Assembly: GCA_947454305.1 (NCBI GenBank)
Contig: CANGJE010000022.1
Coordinates: 1 to 35,191, forward strand
Direction of reading: 5' to 3'
Length of the DNA: 35,191 nt
Origin: Oxalobacteraceae bacterium
GTDB taxonomy: Bacteria > Pseudomonadota > Gammaproteobacteria > Burkholderiales > Burkholderiaceae_D
Shown: in pieces, positions 8,299-17,226 of the stretch
How positions within the stretch are numbered: position 1 is the first letter of the stretch
How the letters are laid out: the number at the start of each line of letters is the position of its first letter
The notes under the pieces: generated by a model
The model's database searches: none
The model's input: the letters and a program-made list of their open reading frames with translations, nothing else
Told to the model about the DNA's origin: nothing
Translations under genes and position numbers: made by a program

Positions 8299-11037
8299 AT
8301 GACCTTACCATCGCCTCTAACCGTCGTGAATAGCTCACGCTTCCTGCAGCGATGGCTGGCTGCCAAGCCGACTCATGCCCCGGCATTAGAACAACTGGCT
8401 GAATTATCGCTTGACCAGCTTGATTTTGGACAGCTGCTTAGCGAGCAGCGGCAAAATAATGTGTCTTTGCCCGCTGCTATGCGTCGGCTGCGAAATTTAT
8501 TGGTGGCGGCCATTGTCCACCGTGACATCAGCAGAAAAGCCACTCTGAACGAAGTTTTAACTGCGATATCAGGTTTCGCTGAGTTCGCGATTCGCTCCCA
8601 CCTTGACGATTTATATCAACAACTGTGTGTTAAACACGGCATACCCACGGGCGAAGAGTCTGGTCAAGCGCAACACATGATGGTAATCGGTATGGGTAAG
8701 TTGGGTGGCTGGGAACTGAATGTGTCGTCTGATATCGATTTAATTTTTATCTATCCCGAAGAGGGAGAGACACTGATAACAGAAGCTGAGCAACGTTCAC
8801 TATCGAATCACGAATTCTTCATCAGACTCGGTAAACGATTGATTGCCGACCTGGCTGAAGTGACTGAAGACGGATTCAGCTTCCGAGTTGATATGGCTTT
8901 GCGTCCCAACGGAGGCTCAGGTCCGCTGGCCGCCAGCTTGAGTATGCTGGAAAACTATCTGATGGTTCAGGGACGCGAGTGGGAACGTTACGCTTGGGTT
9001 AAAGCGCGTGCAGTGACAGGGCGTAGCGAGGATATCGCCTCGCTTGACGCCATCGTTCGTCCTTTTGTTTATCGCCGCTACTTAGATTTCGGCTCTATCG
9101 ATGCTTTGCGTAGCATGCATGCGCAAATTCGAGCCGACGTGATCAGGCAGGAAACACGTCATCCGGAGCGCACTGTTAACGTAAAACTCGGGCGCGGTGG
9201 TATACGTGAAATTGAATTTCTTGCGCAGGTATTTCAACTCATACGTGGAGGTCGTGATCCCGAGTTACGCGATCGCTCTACTCGCAAAACGCTACAGACC
9301 TTATCAGAACGAAAGCTGTTTTCCCCGTCTATTATCGAGCAATTAGCCGACGATTACGCCTTTCTACGAAATATAGAACATCGAATTCAATATTTGGACG
9401 ATGCACAAACTCATGTGCTGCCGGCCTCAGCAGAAGATCAACTAATTATCGCCAACATGGCTGGCTTTGCTGACGTGGCAGCGATGGTGGCAGAACTTGA
9501 TCACCGGCGAGCACGTGTCGCTGCTCAATTTGACATCATCTTTGTAGAAAAAAATTCGAATCAGTCACTCGATAACGCGGCCGACTTAACTGTCTCGTTC
9601 CCAATTTTCGACGATATCGATCCGGAAAGACTGTCAAATCATCTAGCCTCGATAGGATTTGATGAGCCTGCACTCTCTGCAAAAAACTTACTTACATCGT
9701 GGAACTCAACTCGTATTCGATCGCTCTCTGAACAACGCCGCGCTCAGCTACATACCTTGATGAGAGCTGCATTACCCATCATCGCAGAGCAGAGCGGATC
9801 ACATTCCAGCACTTTGTATCGGCTAATCGATTTTTTTGAAACAATCGCTCGTCGCTCAGCTTATCTCTCTCTACTGACTGAATATCCCCATACGCTTAAG
9901 CGATTGATACGTATGATGGCTGCCAGCGAATGGGCTGCAAAATATCTTACCCGCCATCCCGTGCTGTTGGATGAATTACTCGATGACGAAAGTTTGCAGA
10001 CAGAGCCCGATTGGAAAGAATTTTCTAGCGAATGTCGCAGACAAGTCGCCGCTTTTAGCGGAGACACCGAGCGACAAATGGACGTATTACGTGAACAGCA
10101 CCACGCTCAGCTCTTTCGCTTACTAGCAAAAGATATCGATGGCCTATTAAGTATTGAACGATTGGCGGATTATTTATCTGCGCTAGCTGATGTATTAATT
10201 GAAATCGTGTTGGAGACCGTCTGGAAAAGTTTACCGACTCAGCACAAGGTAAACCCTCAGTTCGCTGTCATCGCGTATGGAAAATTAGGCGGCAAAGAAT
10301 TAGGCTATGCCTCAGATTTAGACGTTATTTTCTTGTATGAAGATGATGATCCTGACGCACCTGCTCTTTATGCGCGACTGGCGCAACGCTTTATCACCTG
10401 GATGACTAGCCATACCTCAGCAGGGATTTTATTTGATGTAGATATCGCATTACGTCCAGACGGAGCCAGCGGTCTGTTAGTTTCATCGCTTACGGCATTC
10501 GAAAAATATCAACGCGAATCGGCGTGGGTATGGGAACACCAGGCGCTAACTCGCGCCCGATTCTGTGCGGGAGATGCCGCGATAGGCGCTCGCTTTGAGA
10601 TCCTCCGTGCTGAGTTATTGAAGATGCCGCGGGATAAAAAAGAATTGACTCACGAAGTACTCACTATGCGGCAACGGATGCATGATGCCCACCCGAATCA
10701 ATCTGACTTATTCGACTTAAAACATGATTCGGGAGGAATGATTGATATTGAATTTATCGTTCAGTACTTGATACTTCAATATGCAACCCAGTATCCACAA
10801 TTGACTGCCGATATAGGCAATATCGCGCTGTTGAAATTACTCGGAGAATTACAGTTAATCGACGCATCGCTGGCAGAAATTGCTGCCAATGCCTATCGTG
10901 ATTTTCGAAAATTACAGCATCAACTTCGATTAAAAGGCGCAGATAAAGCGCGTGTTGAACTATCTCCTCACGTGGAGTGGCAGCGCAACGCCGTTAATCA
11001 ACTTTGGCGTGAAGCAATACAACAACTAACTAAATAA
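8299..11037 (+). CDS. glnE: Bifunctional glutamine synthetase adenylyltransferase/adenylyl-removase
   Basis: GlnE attaches AMP to glutamine synthetase and removes it, under control of PII protein and glutamine, so it sets nitrogen assimilation. Two nucleotidyltransferase halves are visible. The N-terminal removase half has SSDIDLIF near residue 145, with RVDMALRPNGGSGPL after it. The C-terminal transferase half has GYASDLDVIF near residue 674, with DIALRPDGASGLL after it. Between them lies a helical regulatory linker. I place the start at the ATG at 8299 (912 aa) because homologues begin close to the SRFLQRWLAAKP segment; a TTG at 8257 would add 14 residues of no evident homology. No strong ribosome site precedes either. 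The gene stands alone, divergent from yhdP. Confidence 0.96.
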   Translation: MTLPSPLTVVNSSRFLQRWLAAKPTHAPALEQLAELSLDQLDFGQLLSEQRQNNVSLPAAMRRLRNLLVAAIVHRDISRKATLNEVLTAISGFAEFAIRSHLDDLYQQLCVKHGIPTGEESGQAQHMMVIGMGKLGGWELNVSSDIDLIFIYPEEGETLITEAEQRSLSNHEFFIRLGKRLIADLAEVTEDGFSFRVDMALRPNGGSGPLAASLSMLENYLMVQGREWERYAWVKARAVTGRSEDIASLDAIVRPFVYRRYLDFGSIDALRSMHAQIRADVIRQETRHPERTVNVKLGRGGIREIEFLAQVFQLIRGGRDPELRDRSTRKTLQTLSERKLFSPSIIEQLADDYAFLRNIEHRIQYLDDAQTHVLPASAEDQLIIANMAGFADVAAMVAELDHRRARVAAQFDIIFVEKNSNQSLDNAADLTVSFPIFDDIDPERLSNHLASIGFDEPALSAKNLLTSWNSTRIRSLSEQRRAQLHTLMRAALPIIAEQSGSHSSTLYRLIDFFETIARRSAYLSLLTEYPHTLKRLIRMMAASEWAAKYLTRHPVLLDELLDDESLQTEPDWKEFSSECRRQVAAFSGDTERQMDVLREQHHAQLFRLLAKDIDGLLSIERLADYLSALADVLIEIVLETVWKSLPTQHKVNPQFAVIAYGKLGGKELGYASDLDVIFLYEDDDPDAPALYARLAQRFITWMTSHTSAGILFDVDIALRPDGASGLLVSSLTAFEKYQRESAWVWEHQALTRARFCAGDAAIGARFEILRAELLKMPRDKKELTHEVLTMRQRMHDAHPNQSDLFDLKHDSGGMIDIEFIVQYLILQYATQYPQLTADIGNIALLKLLGELQLIDASLAEIAANAYRDFRKLQHQLRLKGADKARVELSPHVEWQRNAVNQLWREAIQQLTK

Positions 11038-11110
11038 TTTTTCATTGAAGCACTGATGAGTTCTCGTTGTAGATCGACAACGCCAGCATCACAGCGACAA
11101 CAATTATTTT

Positions 11111-11116
11111 TATAAT
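11111..11116 (+). promoter_or_regulatory. Candidate -10 box for the lipoprotein operon
   Basis: A perfect TATAAT lies 53 bases before the ATG of the first lipoprotein gene. The matching -35 position (11088-11093) reads ATCACA and is poor, so an activator or extended element may be needed. A near-palindrome, GTTGTAGATCGACAAC (11066-11081), lies just upstream and could be a regulator site. No glnE terminator was found in this gap. Confidence 0.4.
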
Positions 11117-11168
11117 AACTTGTTCTTAGTCCAAAATTTCTATCCCTCCTTATCTTCGAAAGTCGACG

Positions 11169-11843
11169 ATGCTGATCACCCACTTTAAACGCCTGCTTGT
11201 CATGATTCCGATCATGTTGTTAGCTAGCTGCGCTACTGAAACCTCAACAACGGTCGCGCCTAAACAAGTCACCTCCGCCGCGACGCCTTACAACGGCCCC
11301 AAAAATCCTATTTCCGTAGGTAAATTCGATAATCGATCCACCTTCTTGCGCGGCCTATTTTCAGACGGTGTCGACCGCCTCGGTTCTCAAGCAAAAACTA
11401 TCTTGGTCACCCACTTGCAGCAATCGAATCGATTTGTGGTTTTAGATCGTGAAAACATGACTGAAATCCAGCAAGAGGCCAAATTACGTAATAAAGACCA
11501 AAAGCTAAAAGGTGCTCAATTTGTCCTGACAGGTGATGTCACCGAATTCGGTAGAAAAGAGACTGGCGATCAACAACTGTTTGGCATTCTGGGTCGCGGC
11601 AAAACTCAGGTCGCCTATTCAAAAGTTAGCATTAACGTCGTCAATGTACTCACCTCAGAGGTCGTATTTTCAGTCCAAGGTGCTGGCGAATACGCGCTAT
11701 CCAACCGTGAAATTATCGGCTTTGGTGGAACGGCAAGCTATGACTCAACGTTGAATGGCAAGGTGCTGGACTTGGCGATACGTGAGGCTGTTAATCGCTT
11801 GGTTGAAGGCATAGAACGCGGCGCATGGAAACCTGAAAGCTAA
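11169..11843 (+). CDS. CsgG-family lipoprotein
   Basis: A 224-aa lipoprotein: basic N-terminus, hydrophobic core and lipobox LLAS-C with Cys21. After the signal, the region from about residue 45 matches the CsgG fold family: FDNRSTF, then TILVTHLQQSNRFVVLDRENM, GAQFVLTGDVTEFG and a closing helix with DLAIREAVNRLVEGI. CsgG forms the outer-membrane pore for curli export, but no curli gene is present here, and short CsgG-like proteins serve other, mostly unknown roles. It is the first of three lipoprotein genes, 13 bases before the next, in a set I recall from Neisseria and other betaproteobacteria (the GNA1162 neighbourhood). Whether it forms a pore is not known from sequence. Confidence 0.87.
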   Translation: MLITHFKRLLVMIPIMLLASCATETSTTVAPKQVTSAATPYNGPKNPISVGKFDNRSTFLRGLFSDGVDRLGSQAKTILVTHLQQSNRFVVLDRENMTEIQQEAKLRNKDQKLKGAQFVLTGDVTEFGRKETGDQQLFGILGRGKTQVAYSKVSINVVNVLTSEVVFSVQGAGEYALSNREIIGFGGTASYDSTLNGKVLDLAIREAVNRLVEGIERGAWKPES

Positions 11844-11856
11844 TGGGGAAAAATCC

Positions 11857-12210
11857 ATGAAAAAAAATTTTAAACTGGCGGCACTCTGTGCTGGCTTACT
11901 TTTAACCGCCTGTAGCACCGGAACCCATGGGCTGTATCAATGGGGAAGCTATGAAGATCAAGTCTACGCAATGTACAACTCGGCTGAAAAAACCTCGCCT
12001 CAAGAACAGCTGGCTAAGCTTGAGGCGGATGGTGAAAAAGCGCGTGCAGGTAATCGCACACCTCCTCCAGGCTATTACGCGCATCTGGGTTATTTGTATT
12101 TCGAGACTGGAAATCCTGAACGGGCAGTGGCTTCGTTTCAAAACGAAAAAACCTTGTTTCCCGAATCGCGCTCCTATATGGATCGTCTAATTTCTCGATT
12201 TAAGAAATAA
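11857..12210 (+). CDS. DUF4810-type small lipoprotein
   Basis: A 117-aa protein with a lipoprotein signal (lipobox LLTA-C, Cys19). The mature part begins GTHGLYQWGSYEDQVY, the hallmark of DUF4810. It then has a single TPR-like helical hairpin, PPPGYYAHLGYLYFETGNPERAVASFQNE, at about residues 68-97. The Pro-rich PPPGYYAHLG turn suggests a short scaffold protein that binds the other two lipoproteins. A GGGGAAAAA element is 5-13 bases before the ATG. Its position between the CsgG-like and DUF799 genes is its main functional clue; the function itself is unknown. Confidence 0.85.
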   Translation: MKKNFKLAALCAGLLLTACSTGTHGLYQWGSYEDQVYAMYNSAEKTSPQEQLAKLEADGEKARAGNRTPPPGYYAHLGYLYFETGNPERAVASFQNEKTLFPESRSYMDRLISRFKK

Positions 12211-12219
12211 GGAACTCAG

Positions 12220-12873
12220 ATGACACGACGTTTTTTAACTATTGCATCGCTGAGCATTGCCGCCTTGCTGACAGGATGTGCCTCACAAAAATCGTATGAT
12301 TATTCAGCGATCAGAGAAAGTAAGCCGCGCTCCATTGTTGTACTACCTCCATTGAATTTATCGCCTGATGTTCGCGCCACCTACAGCATGATGGCTACCG
12401 TCACTCGACCGTTGGCAGAACTTGGCTACTATGTTTTTCCAGTAGCCTTGGTCGATCAGACGTTTCGCGAAAATGGTCTGGCGGAGCCAGGTGAGATGCA
12501 CAATGCATCACCAGCAAAAATTGCTGAGATTTTTGGAGCCGACGCCATACTGTATATAAAGGTAGACCAATACGGTGCAACTTACCGAGTTATCAGCAGC
12601 GACGTGATTGTGTCTGCAACTGCCGAGTTGATTGATGCTCGCACTGGACGCTCACTTTGGAGTGGTAGCGCAAAAGCTTCTAACTCTGAAAATAGAGACT
12701 CCAGTGGCAATGGAATTGTTGGCATACTCGTTAGCGCACTCATTCAACAAGTCGCTAACAATATCGGTGACCCGGGTTATCAAGTCGCCCGCCAAACTAG
12801 CTACCGATTATTTAACGCAGGTTTATTGCCAGGGCCACGTTCGCCCAATTATGAAAAATTAATCGGACAATAA
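12220..12873 (+). CDS. DUF799 / GNA1162-like lipoprotein
   Basis: A 217-aa lipoprotein (lipobox LLTG-C, Cys20) of the DUF799 family. Its best-known member is the meningococcal antigen GNA1162, whose structure resembles TolB/CsgG-type N-terminal folds. Family signs are RSIVVLPPLNLSPDVRATYS (about residues 37-56), GYYVFPVALVDQTFRENGL, and GADAILYIKVDQYG followed by LIDARTGRSLWSGSA. A good ribosome site (AAGGAA) lies seven bases before the ATG, and the gene begins nine bases after the DUF4810 stop. The three products probably work as one outer-membrane complex. Export or lipid-related roles have been guessed, but nothing in this sequence decides between them. Confidence 0.88.
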   Translation: MTRRFLTIASLSIAALLTGCASQKSYDYSAIRESKPRSIVVLPPLNLSPDVRATYSMMATVTRPLAELGYYVFPVALVDQTFRENGLAEPGEMHNASPAKIAEIFGADAILYIKVDQYGATYRVISSDVIVSATAELIDARTGRSLWSGSAKASNSENRDSSGNGIVGILVSALIQQVANNIGDPGYQVARQTSYRLFNAGLLPGPRSPNYEKLIGQ

Positions 12874-12900
12874 CCCAGAGTAGTCACTGCGCTACAAAAG

Positions 12901-12932
12901 AAAAGGGCCGCATAATTTATGCGGCCCTTTTT
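12901..12932. terminator. Bidirectional terminator between the lipoprotein operon and gap
   Basis: A long near-perfect stem (AAAAGGGCCGCATAA against TTATGCGGCCCTTTT) with A- and T-tracts on its two sides. It serves the lipoprotein operon on the plus strand and gap on the minus strand. From gap it is about 170 bases away, beyond the duplicated gap 3' end. Confidence 0.92.
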
Positions 12933-12950
12933 GTAATTACCTGCTTGCTG

Positions 12951-13005
12951 CTTACTTCGCACCCATCAACGCGACCGTCGTATCCAACATGCGATTGGAA
13001 AAGCC
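12951..13005 (-). repeat. Duplicated copy of the gap 3' end (distal, non-coding copy)
   Basis: These 55 bases match 13103-13157 at 53 positions. Read on the minus strand they encode the last GapA residues, [17 protein letters not shown], and a stop, but are detached from the gene. Both differences (CGC/CGG for Arg, GAT/GAC for Asp) are synonymous. This copy is the one adjacent to the terminator, so it may be the original gene end. Confidence 0.93.
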
Positions 13006-13102
13006 TGATAATCACTTGCCGCTAACGCGGCCCTCGATTATGGCTACGGCTAACCCTTCCGGGTTACCCTGCGCCGCAATGAATGGGGCTACTGTCCTCT
13101 TA
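13006..13102. other. 97-bp structured spacer between gap 3'-end copies
   Basis: The spacer holds two neighbouring hairpins. The first (13008-13041) is nested: ATAATC/GATTAT outside and GCCGC/GCGGC inside, with four-base internal loops on both sides and a TAAC loop. The second (13048-13069) is GGCTAACCC/GGGTTACCC with one mismatch and a TTCC loop. At 13077-13090 a 14-base stretch is the exact inverse of 13154-13167 inside gap. No protein frame is convincing. It could be a small mobile or REP-like element, or a recombination scar. Confidence 0.7.
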
Positions 13103-13157
13103 CTTACTTCGCACCCATCAACGCGACCGTCGTGTCCAACATCCGATTGGAAAAGCC
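13103..13157 (-). repeat. Duplicated gap 3' end (proximal, functional copy)
   Basis: This copy is the in-frame end of gap, including its TAA at 13106-13104. It forms a 55-bp direct repeat with 12951-13005, offset by 152 bases. Confidence 0.93.
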
Positions 13158-14114
13158 CCATTCATTGTCATACCAAGAAGATACTTTAACGAGGCGACCA
13201 GAGACTTTAGTCAGGGTGGAATCGAAATTACTCGATGCTGGATTATGGTTGTAATCCACTGAAACCAGAGGCTCGGTGTTGTAGGTCAAGATGCCTTTGA
13301 GTGCACCGTTAGAAGCGTCTTTCATGATGGCATTCACTTCGTCAGCGGTGGTGTCGCGCGCCGCGATAAAGGAAAGGTCAACGATAGATACGTTAATGGT
13401 GGGAACGCGAATCGCATAACCATCGAGTTTGCCATTCAATTCAGGCAGTACCAATCCCACTGCAGCGGCTGCACCGGTTTTAGTTGGGATCATTGATTGC
13501 GTTGCTGAACGCGCGCGACGCAAATCTTCGTGCATAACATCGGTCAACACTTGGTCATTGGTGTAGGCATGAACGGTAGTCATCAAACCATTCACCAAAC
13601 CAATTTTGTCGTGCAAAGGCTTAACCAATGGAGCTAAGCAATTGGTCGTACACGAAGCATTTGAAATAACGGTATCGGATGATTTAAGTACATTTTGATT
13701 CACGCCGAATACGACGGTGGCGTCAACGTCTTTACCACCAGGTGCGGAGATGATGACTTTCTTCGCACCGCCTTTAATATGGGCTGAAGCTTTTTCTTTG
13801 GTGGTGAAAAAACCAGTACATTCCAACACCACATCAACGCCCAATTCGCCCCAAGGGATATCAGCAGGATTACGCTGCGCGAAAACTCGAATCTTGTCAC
13901 CATTGACGATCATATGGTCGCCATCAACAACGACCGTACCCGGGAATTTTCCGTGCGCGGTGTCGTAACGTGTCAGATGCGCATTTGATTCGGCATTACC
14001 GAGATCATTGATCGCAACAATTTGAATATCATTTTTTTTGCCGCCTTCGTAGTGAGCACGAAGGACGTTGCGGCCGATTCGGCCATAGCCATTGATGGCA
14101 ACTTTAATGGTCAT
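13104..14114 (-). CDS. gap: Glyceraldehyde-3-phosphate dehydrogenase
   Basis: GAPDH oxidises glyceraldehyde 3-phosphate to 1,3-bisphosphoglycerate with NAD(P). The 336-aa product has the family length, the Rossmann start [16 protein letters not shown], catalytic Cys155 in [13 protein letters not shown] and catalytic His182 in [10 protein letters not shown]. The closing [15 protein letters not shown] is standard. The dinucleotide loop reads INDLGN, and the cofactor preference is not decided here. An AGGAGAT ribosome site is six bases before the ATG. It follows tkt by 44 bases and is probably cotranscribed with it. Oddly, its last 55 bases occur again downstream, and no pgk or other carbon gene follows; the junction may be a rearrangement point. 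Confidence 0.98.
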   Translation of the reverse strand: MTIKVAINGYGRIGRNVLRAHYEGGKKNDIQIVAINDLGNAESNAHLTRYDTAHGKFPGTVVVDGDHMIVNGDKIRVFAQRNPADIPWGELGVDVVLECTGFFTTKEKASAHIKGGAKKVIISAPGGKDVDATVVFGVNQNVLKSSDTVISNASCTTNCLAPLVKPLHDKIGLVNGLMTTVHAYTNDQVLTDVMHEDLRRARSATQSMIPTKTGAAAAVGLVLPELNGKLDGYAIRVPTINVSIVDLSFIAARDTTADEVNAIMKDASNGALKGILTYNTEPLVSVDYNHNPASSNFDSTLTKVSGRLVKVSSWYDNEWGFSNRMLDTTVALMGAK

Positions 14115-14158
14115 GAGGATCTCCTGAAACTTTTAATAGAAATGGGTCTCTTTGCCAA

Positions 14159-16153
14159 TCAGTGAAGCACTGATTTGACAGTGGCCACGACGTTCTCGGT
14201 CGTGAAACCAAAATGCTTGAACAACTGGCCAGCTGGAGCTGATTCACCAAAGGTATCAATGCCCACAACCGCACCATCTAGTCCGACGTACTTAAACCAA
14301 AAGTCGGTGACACCCGCCTCTACCGCAACGCGCGGCAAGCCCTTGGGCAGAACGCTCGCCTTGTAGGCTGCATCCTGACGGTCAAACACATCGGTACTTG
14401 GCATGGAAACCACTCGCACCGGAATTCCTTCTGCACTCAAGGTCTCTGCTGATTTCATCGCCAGCTCGATTTCCGAACCGGTTGCAATCAGCACGGCTTT
14501 TGCATTCGCTGCATCTTTAAGTATGTAACCACCACGCTTAATTGCATCGATTTGAGTTTGAGTGCGCTCCATGAACGGCAAGTTTTGCCGCGAAAAAATC
14601 AATGTTGAAGGTCCATTCTTGCGGCTAATCGCTTGTGCCCATGCCACAGCGGATTCCACCGTGTCGCACGGACGCCAGTTATCGAGATTAGGAATCAAGC
14701 GCAAACTCGATACATGCTCGACTGATTGGTGCGTAGGTCCGTCTTCACCCAAACCAATCGAATCATGCGTGAACACAAAAATTGAACGTAACTTCATCAA
14801 CGCCGCCATACGCAGTGCGTTACGGCTGTAATCTGAGAAAGTCAAAAATGTCGCGCCAAACGGAATGTAGCCACCATGGAGTGCAATGCCATTCATGATG
14901 GCACTCATACCAAATTCACGTACACCATAGTTAATATGGTTACCGGGCTGCCCAGCACGAACCGCAATACATTCTTTCCAGTTAGTGAGGTTGGAACCAG
15001 TAAGATCAGCAGAGCCACCCAACAACTCAGGCAACGAAGGTGCGAGTGCCTGAATAGCGTTTTGACTGGCCTTCCGCGTTGCAATCGTCTCTTTTTTATC
15101 AACACATGCTGCAATCATTCGCGCTACTAACTGCTCATAATCGGCGGGCAGATCACCTTTCATTCGGCGCTCTAGTGTAGCGGCTTCCGCAGGAAATTTT
15201 TGTTGGTACGACGTAAATTGTGTTGTCCACTCAGACTGCAGCGCAGCGCCTTTTTTCTTCGCATCCCAAGCTGCATAGACATCCGCAGGAATTTCAAACG
15301 GTGGATGTGGCCAGCCTATCGCTGCACGCGTCGCTGCAATTTCAGTATCGCCTAACGCCGCCCCGTGTACTTTGTCGGTGCCCTGCATAGTTGGGGCACC
15401 CTTACCGATCACGGTCTTGCAGCAAATCAGTGTAGGACGATCTGATTTTTTAGCTGTCGCAATCGCCGCATCCAGCGCAGCGACATCATGACCATCGACA
15501 TTCGGCAGTACATTCCAGCCGTAGGCTTCGAAACGTTTTGGCGTGTCATCCCGGAACCAACCATCGACTTTACCGTCGATAGAAATACCGTTGTCGTCAT
15601 ACATGACGATAAGTTTTGAAAGCTGCAGCGTACCTGCTAGCGAACACGCCTCGTGACTAATGCCTTCCATCAAACAACCATCACCGATAAACACAAAGGT
15701 ATGGTGATTAATGAGATCGAAGCCTGGTTTATTAAATTCTGCCGCCAACAGTTCCTCAGCGAGTGCCATACCGACGGCATTGGTAATGCCTTGGCCCAAG
15801 GGTCCGGTGGTCGTTTCAACTCCCGGTGTGACGTCAACTTCGGGATGTCCCGGCGTTTTTGAGTGCAGTTGACGAAATGCTCGCAACTCATCCATGGACA
15901 AGTCGTACCCCGAAAGATGCAAAAGTGCATACAAAAGCATGGAGCCATGGCCGTTTGAGACCACAAAGCGATCGCGATCCATCCATTTCGGATCGGCCGG
16001 GTTGTGTCGCAAGTGCTTGCCCCAGAGTGCGACAGCGATCTCTGCCATGCCCATAGGCATGCCGGGATGACCCGAGTTAGCTTTTTGCACAGCATCCATG
16101 GCCAGCGCGCGAATCGCATTAGCCATTTGGGTGTTAACGGAAGAAGAAGTCAT
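14159..16153 (-). CDS. tkt: Transketolase
   Basis: Thiamine-diphosphate enzyme of the non-oxidative pentose phosphate (and Calvin) pathway that moves two-carbon units between sugar phosphates. At 664 aa it has the bacterial length. Seen: [15 protein letters not shown] near the start, the ThDP motif from [15 protein letters not shown] to DDNGISIDG, and the pyrimidine-domain block [21 protein letters not shown] followed by [20 protein letters not shown]. It is first of the tkt-gap pair and also supplies erythrose 4-phosphate, a substrate of AroG elsewhere in this window. No Calvin-cycle gene is seen here. No clear ribosome site or promoter stands out upstream; a 12-bp palindrome AGCTTGCAAGCT lies at 16188-16199. 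Confidence 0.97.
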   Translation of the reverse strand: MTSSSVNTQMANAIRALAMDAVQKANSGHPGMPMGMAEIAVALWGKHLRHNPADPKWMDRDRFVVSNGHGSMLLYALLHLSGYDLSMDELRAFRQLHSKTPGHPEVDVTPGVETTTGPLGQGITNAVGMALAEELLAAEFNKPGFDLINHHTFVFIGDGCLMEGISHEACSLAGTLQLSKLIVMYDDNGISIDGKVDGWFRDDTPKRFEAYGWNVLPNVDGHDVAALDAAIATAKKSDRPTLICCKTVIGKGAPTMQGTDKVHGAALGDTEIAATRAAIGWPHPPFEIPADVYAAWDAKKKGAALQSEWTTQFTSYQQKFPAEAATLERRMKGDLPADYEQLVARMIAACVDKKETIATRKASQNAIQALAPSLPELLGGSADLTGSNLTNWKECIAVRAGQPGNHINYGVREFGMSAIMNGIALHGGYIPFGATFLTFSDYSRNALRMAALMKLRSIFVFTHDSIGLGEDGPTHQSVEHVSSLRLIPNLDNWRPCDTVESAVAWAQAISRKNGPSTLIFSRQNLPFMERTQTQIDAIKRGGYILKDAANAKAVLIATGSEIELAMKSAETLSAEGIPVRVVSMPSTDVFDRQDAAYKASVLPKGLPRVAVEAGVTDFWFKYVGLDGAVVGIDTFGESAPAGQLFKHFGFTTENVVATVKSVLH

Positions 16154-16233
16154 GTTGCGAAAAATGCAGTAGAACTACGTGGAATTTAGCTTGCAAGCTT
16201 GGTTCTGCACCGCAAACCGGAAAACCTTAAATG

Positions 16234-16262
16234 TTACCAGAGTATGGCAGCCCGCTTACAAT
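16234..16262 (+). promoter_or_regulatory. Candidate sigma-70 promoter of rsmE
   Basis: TTACCA (16234-16239) and TACAAT (16257-16262) are 17 bases apart. Transcription would start near 16269, giving a leader of about 43 bases. Confidence 0.5.
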
Positions 16263-16311
16263 GGTTCTTCCTCTAAAACTCTGTGCTTGCCTACACCACC
16301 GACCTTAAGCT

Positions 16312-17037
16312 ATGCCACGCTTTTATTGCCCTCAGCCCTTAGAGCTCAACGTATTGCTGAGCTTGCCGGATGCGATTGCGCATCACATTCAGGTTTTGCG
16401 CTTAAAGGAAGGCGAGGTCGTCACTCTTTTTAATGGTGAGGGTGGCGAATACGCCGCCAGCATCGAGCACATAGAAAAAAAACGAGTTGAAGTTCGGCTG
16501 AAGGCATTTTCAGCTCGAGAAGCGGAACCGACGCATGGAATGGCGTTGGCTCAGGTGCTGCCCGAAGGCAGTAAAATGGACTGGGTCATAGAGAAAGCTG
16601 TTGAGCTGGGGGCAACGTCGATTCAGCCACTGCTATCAGAGCGCTCCGTAATTAGACTTAACGCTGAGCGAGCCACCAAAAAAATGAGTCATTGGCACGG
16701 CGTTTTGGCTGCGGCATCCGAGCAATGTGGACGTAACCGGTTACCCCACCTTAACGAGCCACTCCCTTTTCTGAGCTGGATAGCTCAGAAAGACCTGCAT
16801 CCCCGTTTGCTGTTGTCTCCTCGCGGCACCCAAACGTTGTCGGCCTGGGCCAAACACCATCCTGCACAAGCCGTCACGTTAATTGTCGGGCCTGAAGGTG
16901 GCTTAACGCCATTGGAAGAGCAAGCATCAATGACTCACGGCGCGCTGTGCCTGACTATGGGCGAGCGCGTATTGCGCACCGAAACCGCTGGTCTGGCAGC
17001 GATGGCTGCTTTGCAATCGATCTGGGATGGCCTGTAA
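16312..17037 (+). CDS. rsmE: 16S rRNA m3U1498 methyltransferase
   Basis: RsmE methylates N3 of U1498 in helix 44 of 16S rRNA. The 241-aa protein has a small N-terminal PUA-like RNA-binding part (HHIQVLRLKEGEVVTLFNGEG) and a SPOUT methyltransferase domain. In the latter, KMDWVIEKAVELGATSI, LIVGPEGGLTPLEEQA and MGERVLRTETAGLAAMAAL form the knotted S-adenosylmethionine site. The ATG at 16312 gives the MPRFYCP start usual in betaproteobacteria; no strong ribosome site is seen. It is a single gene, divergent from tkt. Confidence 0.96.
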   Translation: MPRFYCPQPLELNVLLSLPDAIAHHIQVLRLKEGEVVTLFNGEGGEYAASIEHIEKKRVEVRLKAFSAREAEPTHGMALAQVLPEGSKMDWVIEKAVELGATSIQPLLSERSVIRLNAERATKKMSHWHGVLAAASEQCGRNRLPHLNEPLPFLSWIAQKDLHPRLLLSPRGTQTLSAWAKHHPAQAVTLIVGPEGGLTPLEEQASMTHGALCLTMGERVLRTETAGLAAMAALQSIWDGL

Positions 17038-17182
17038 ATCCGGTAATAAAAAAAACCATGGTCGAATCCCTTGTTGACAAGGGTTTACCAAATTGGATTG
17101 GCCATGTAATCGCCATTGATTAGCCAGCGATCATCTTCAGCTAAAAGCATAAGTTACAGCCAGTCGGCGCTCTGAAAACCAC

Positions 17183-17188
17183 TATAAT
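17183..17188 (+). promoter_or_regulatory. Candidate -10 box of the ribF-ileS-lspA-coaBC-dut operon
   Basis: A perfect TATAAT lies 38 bases before the ribF ATG, but no acceptable -35 box is seen at normal spacing. The rest of the gap from rsmE (17038-17182) has one 7-bp hairpin (17068-17083) without a U-tract and no gene. Confidence 0.45.
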
Positions 17189-17226
17189 CGAGGGCTTTCT
17201 CACTGCGACAGTCACCAGCGCCCGCC

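Noticed and set aside
12989..13189. A 66-codon frame across the gap duplication spacer
   Set aside because: It runs through antisense gap sequence on both sides and has no ribosome site or family resemblance.
15670..16119. A 149-codon frame inside tkt on the same strand
   Set aside because: It is an alternative frame of a complete transketolase gene with no homology features.
17061..17092. A tRNA-like 3' end (GTCGAATCCC through to ACCA)
   Set aside because: The T-arm is short of one base and does not pair properly, and no D-arm or anticodon arm precedes it.
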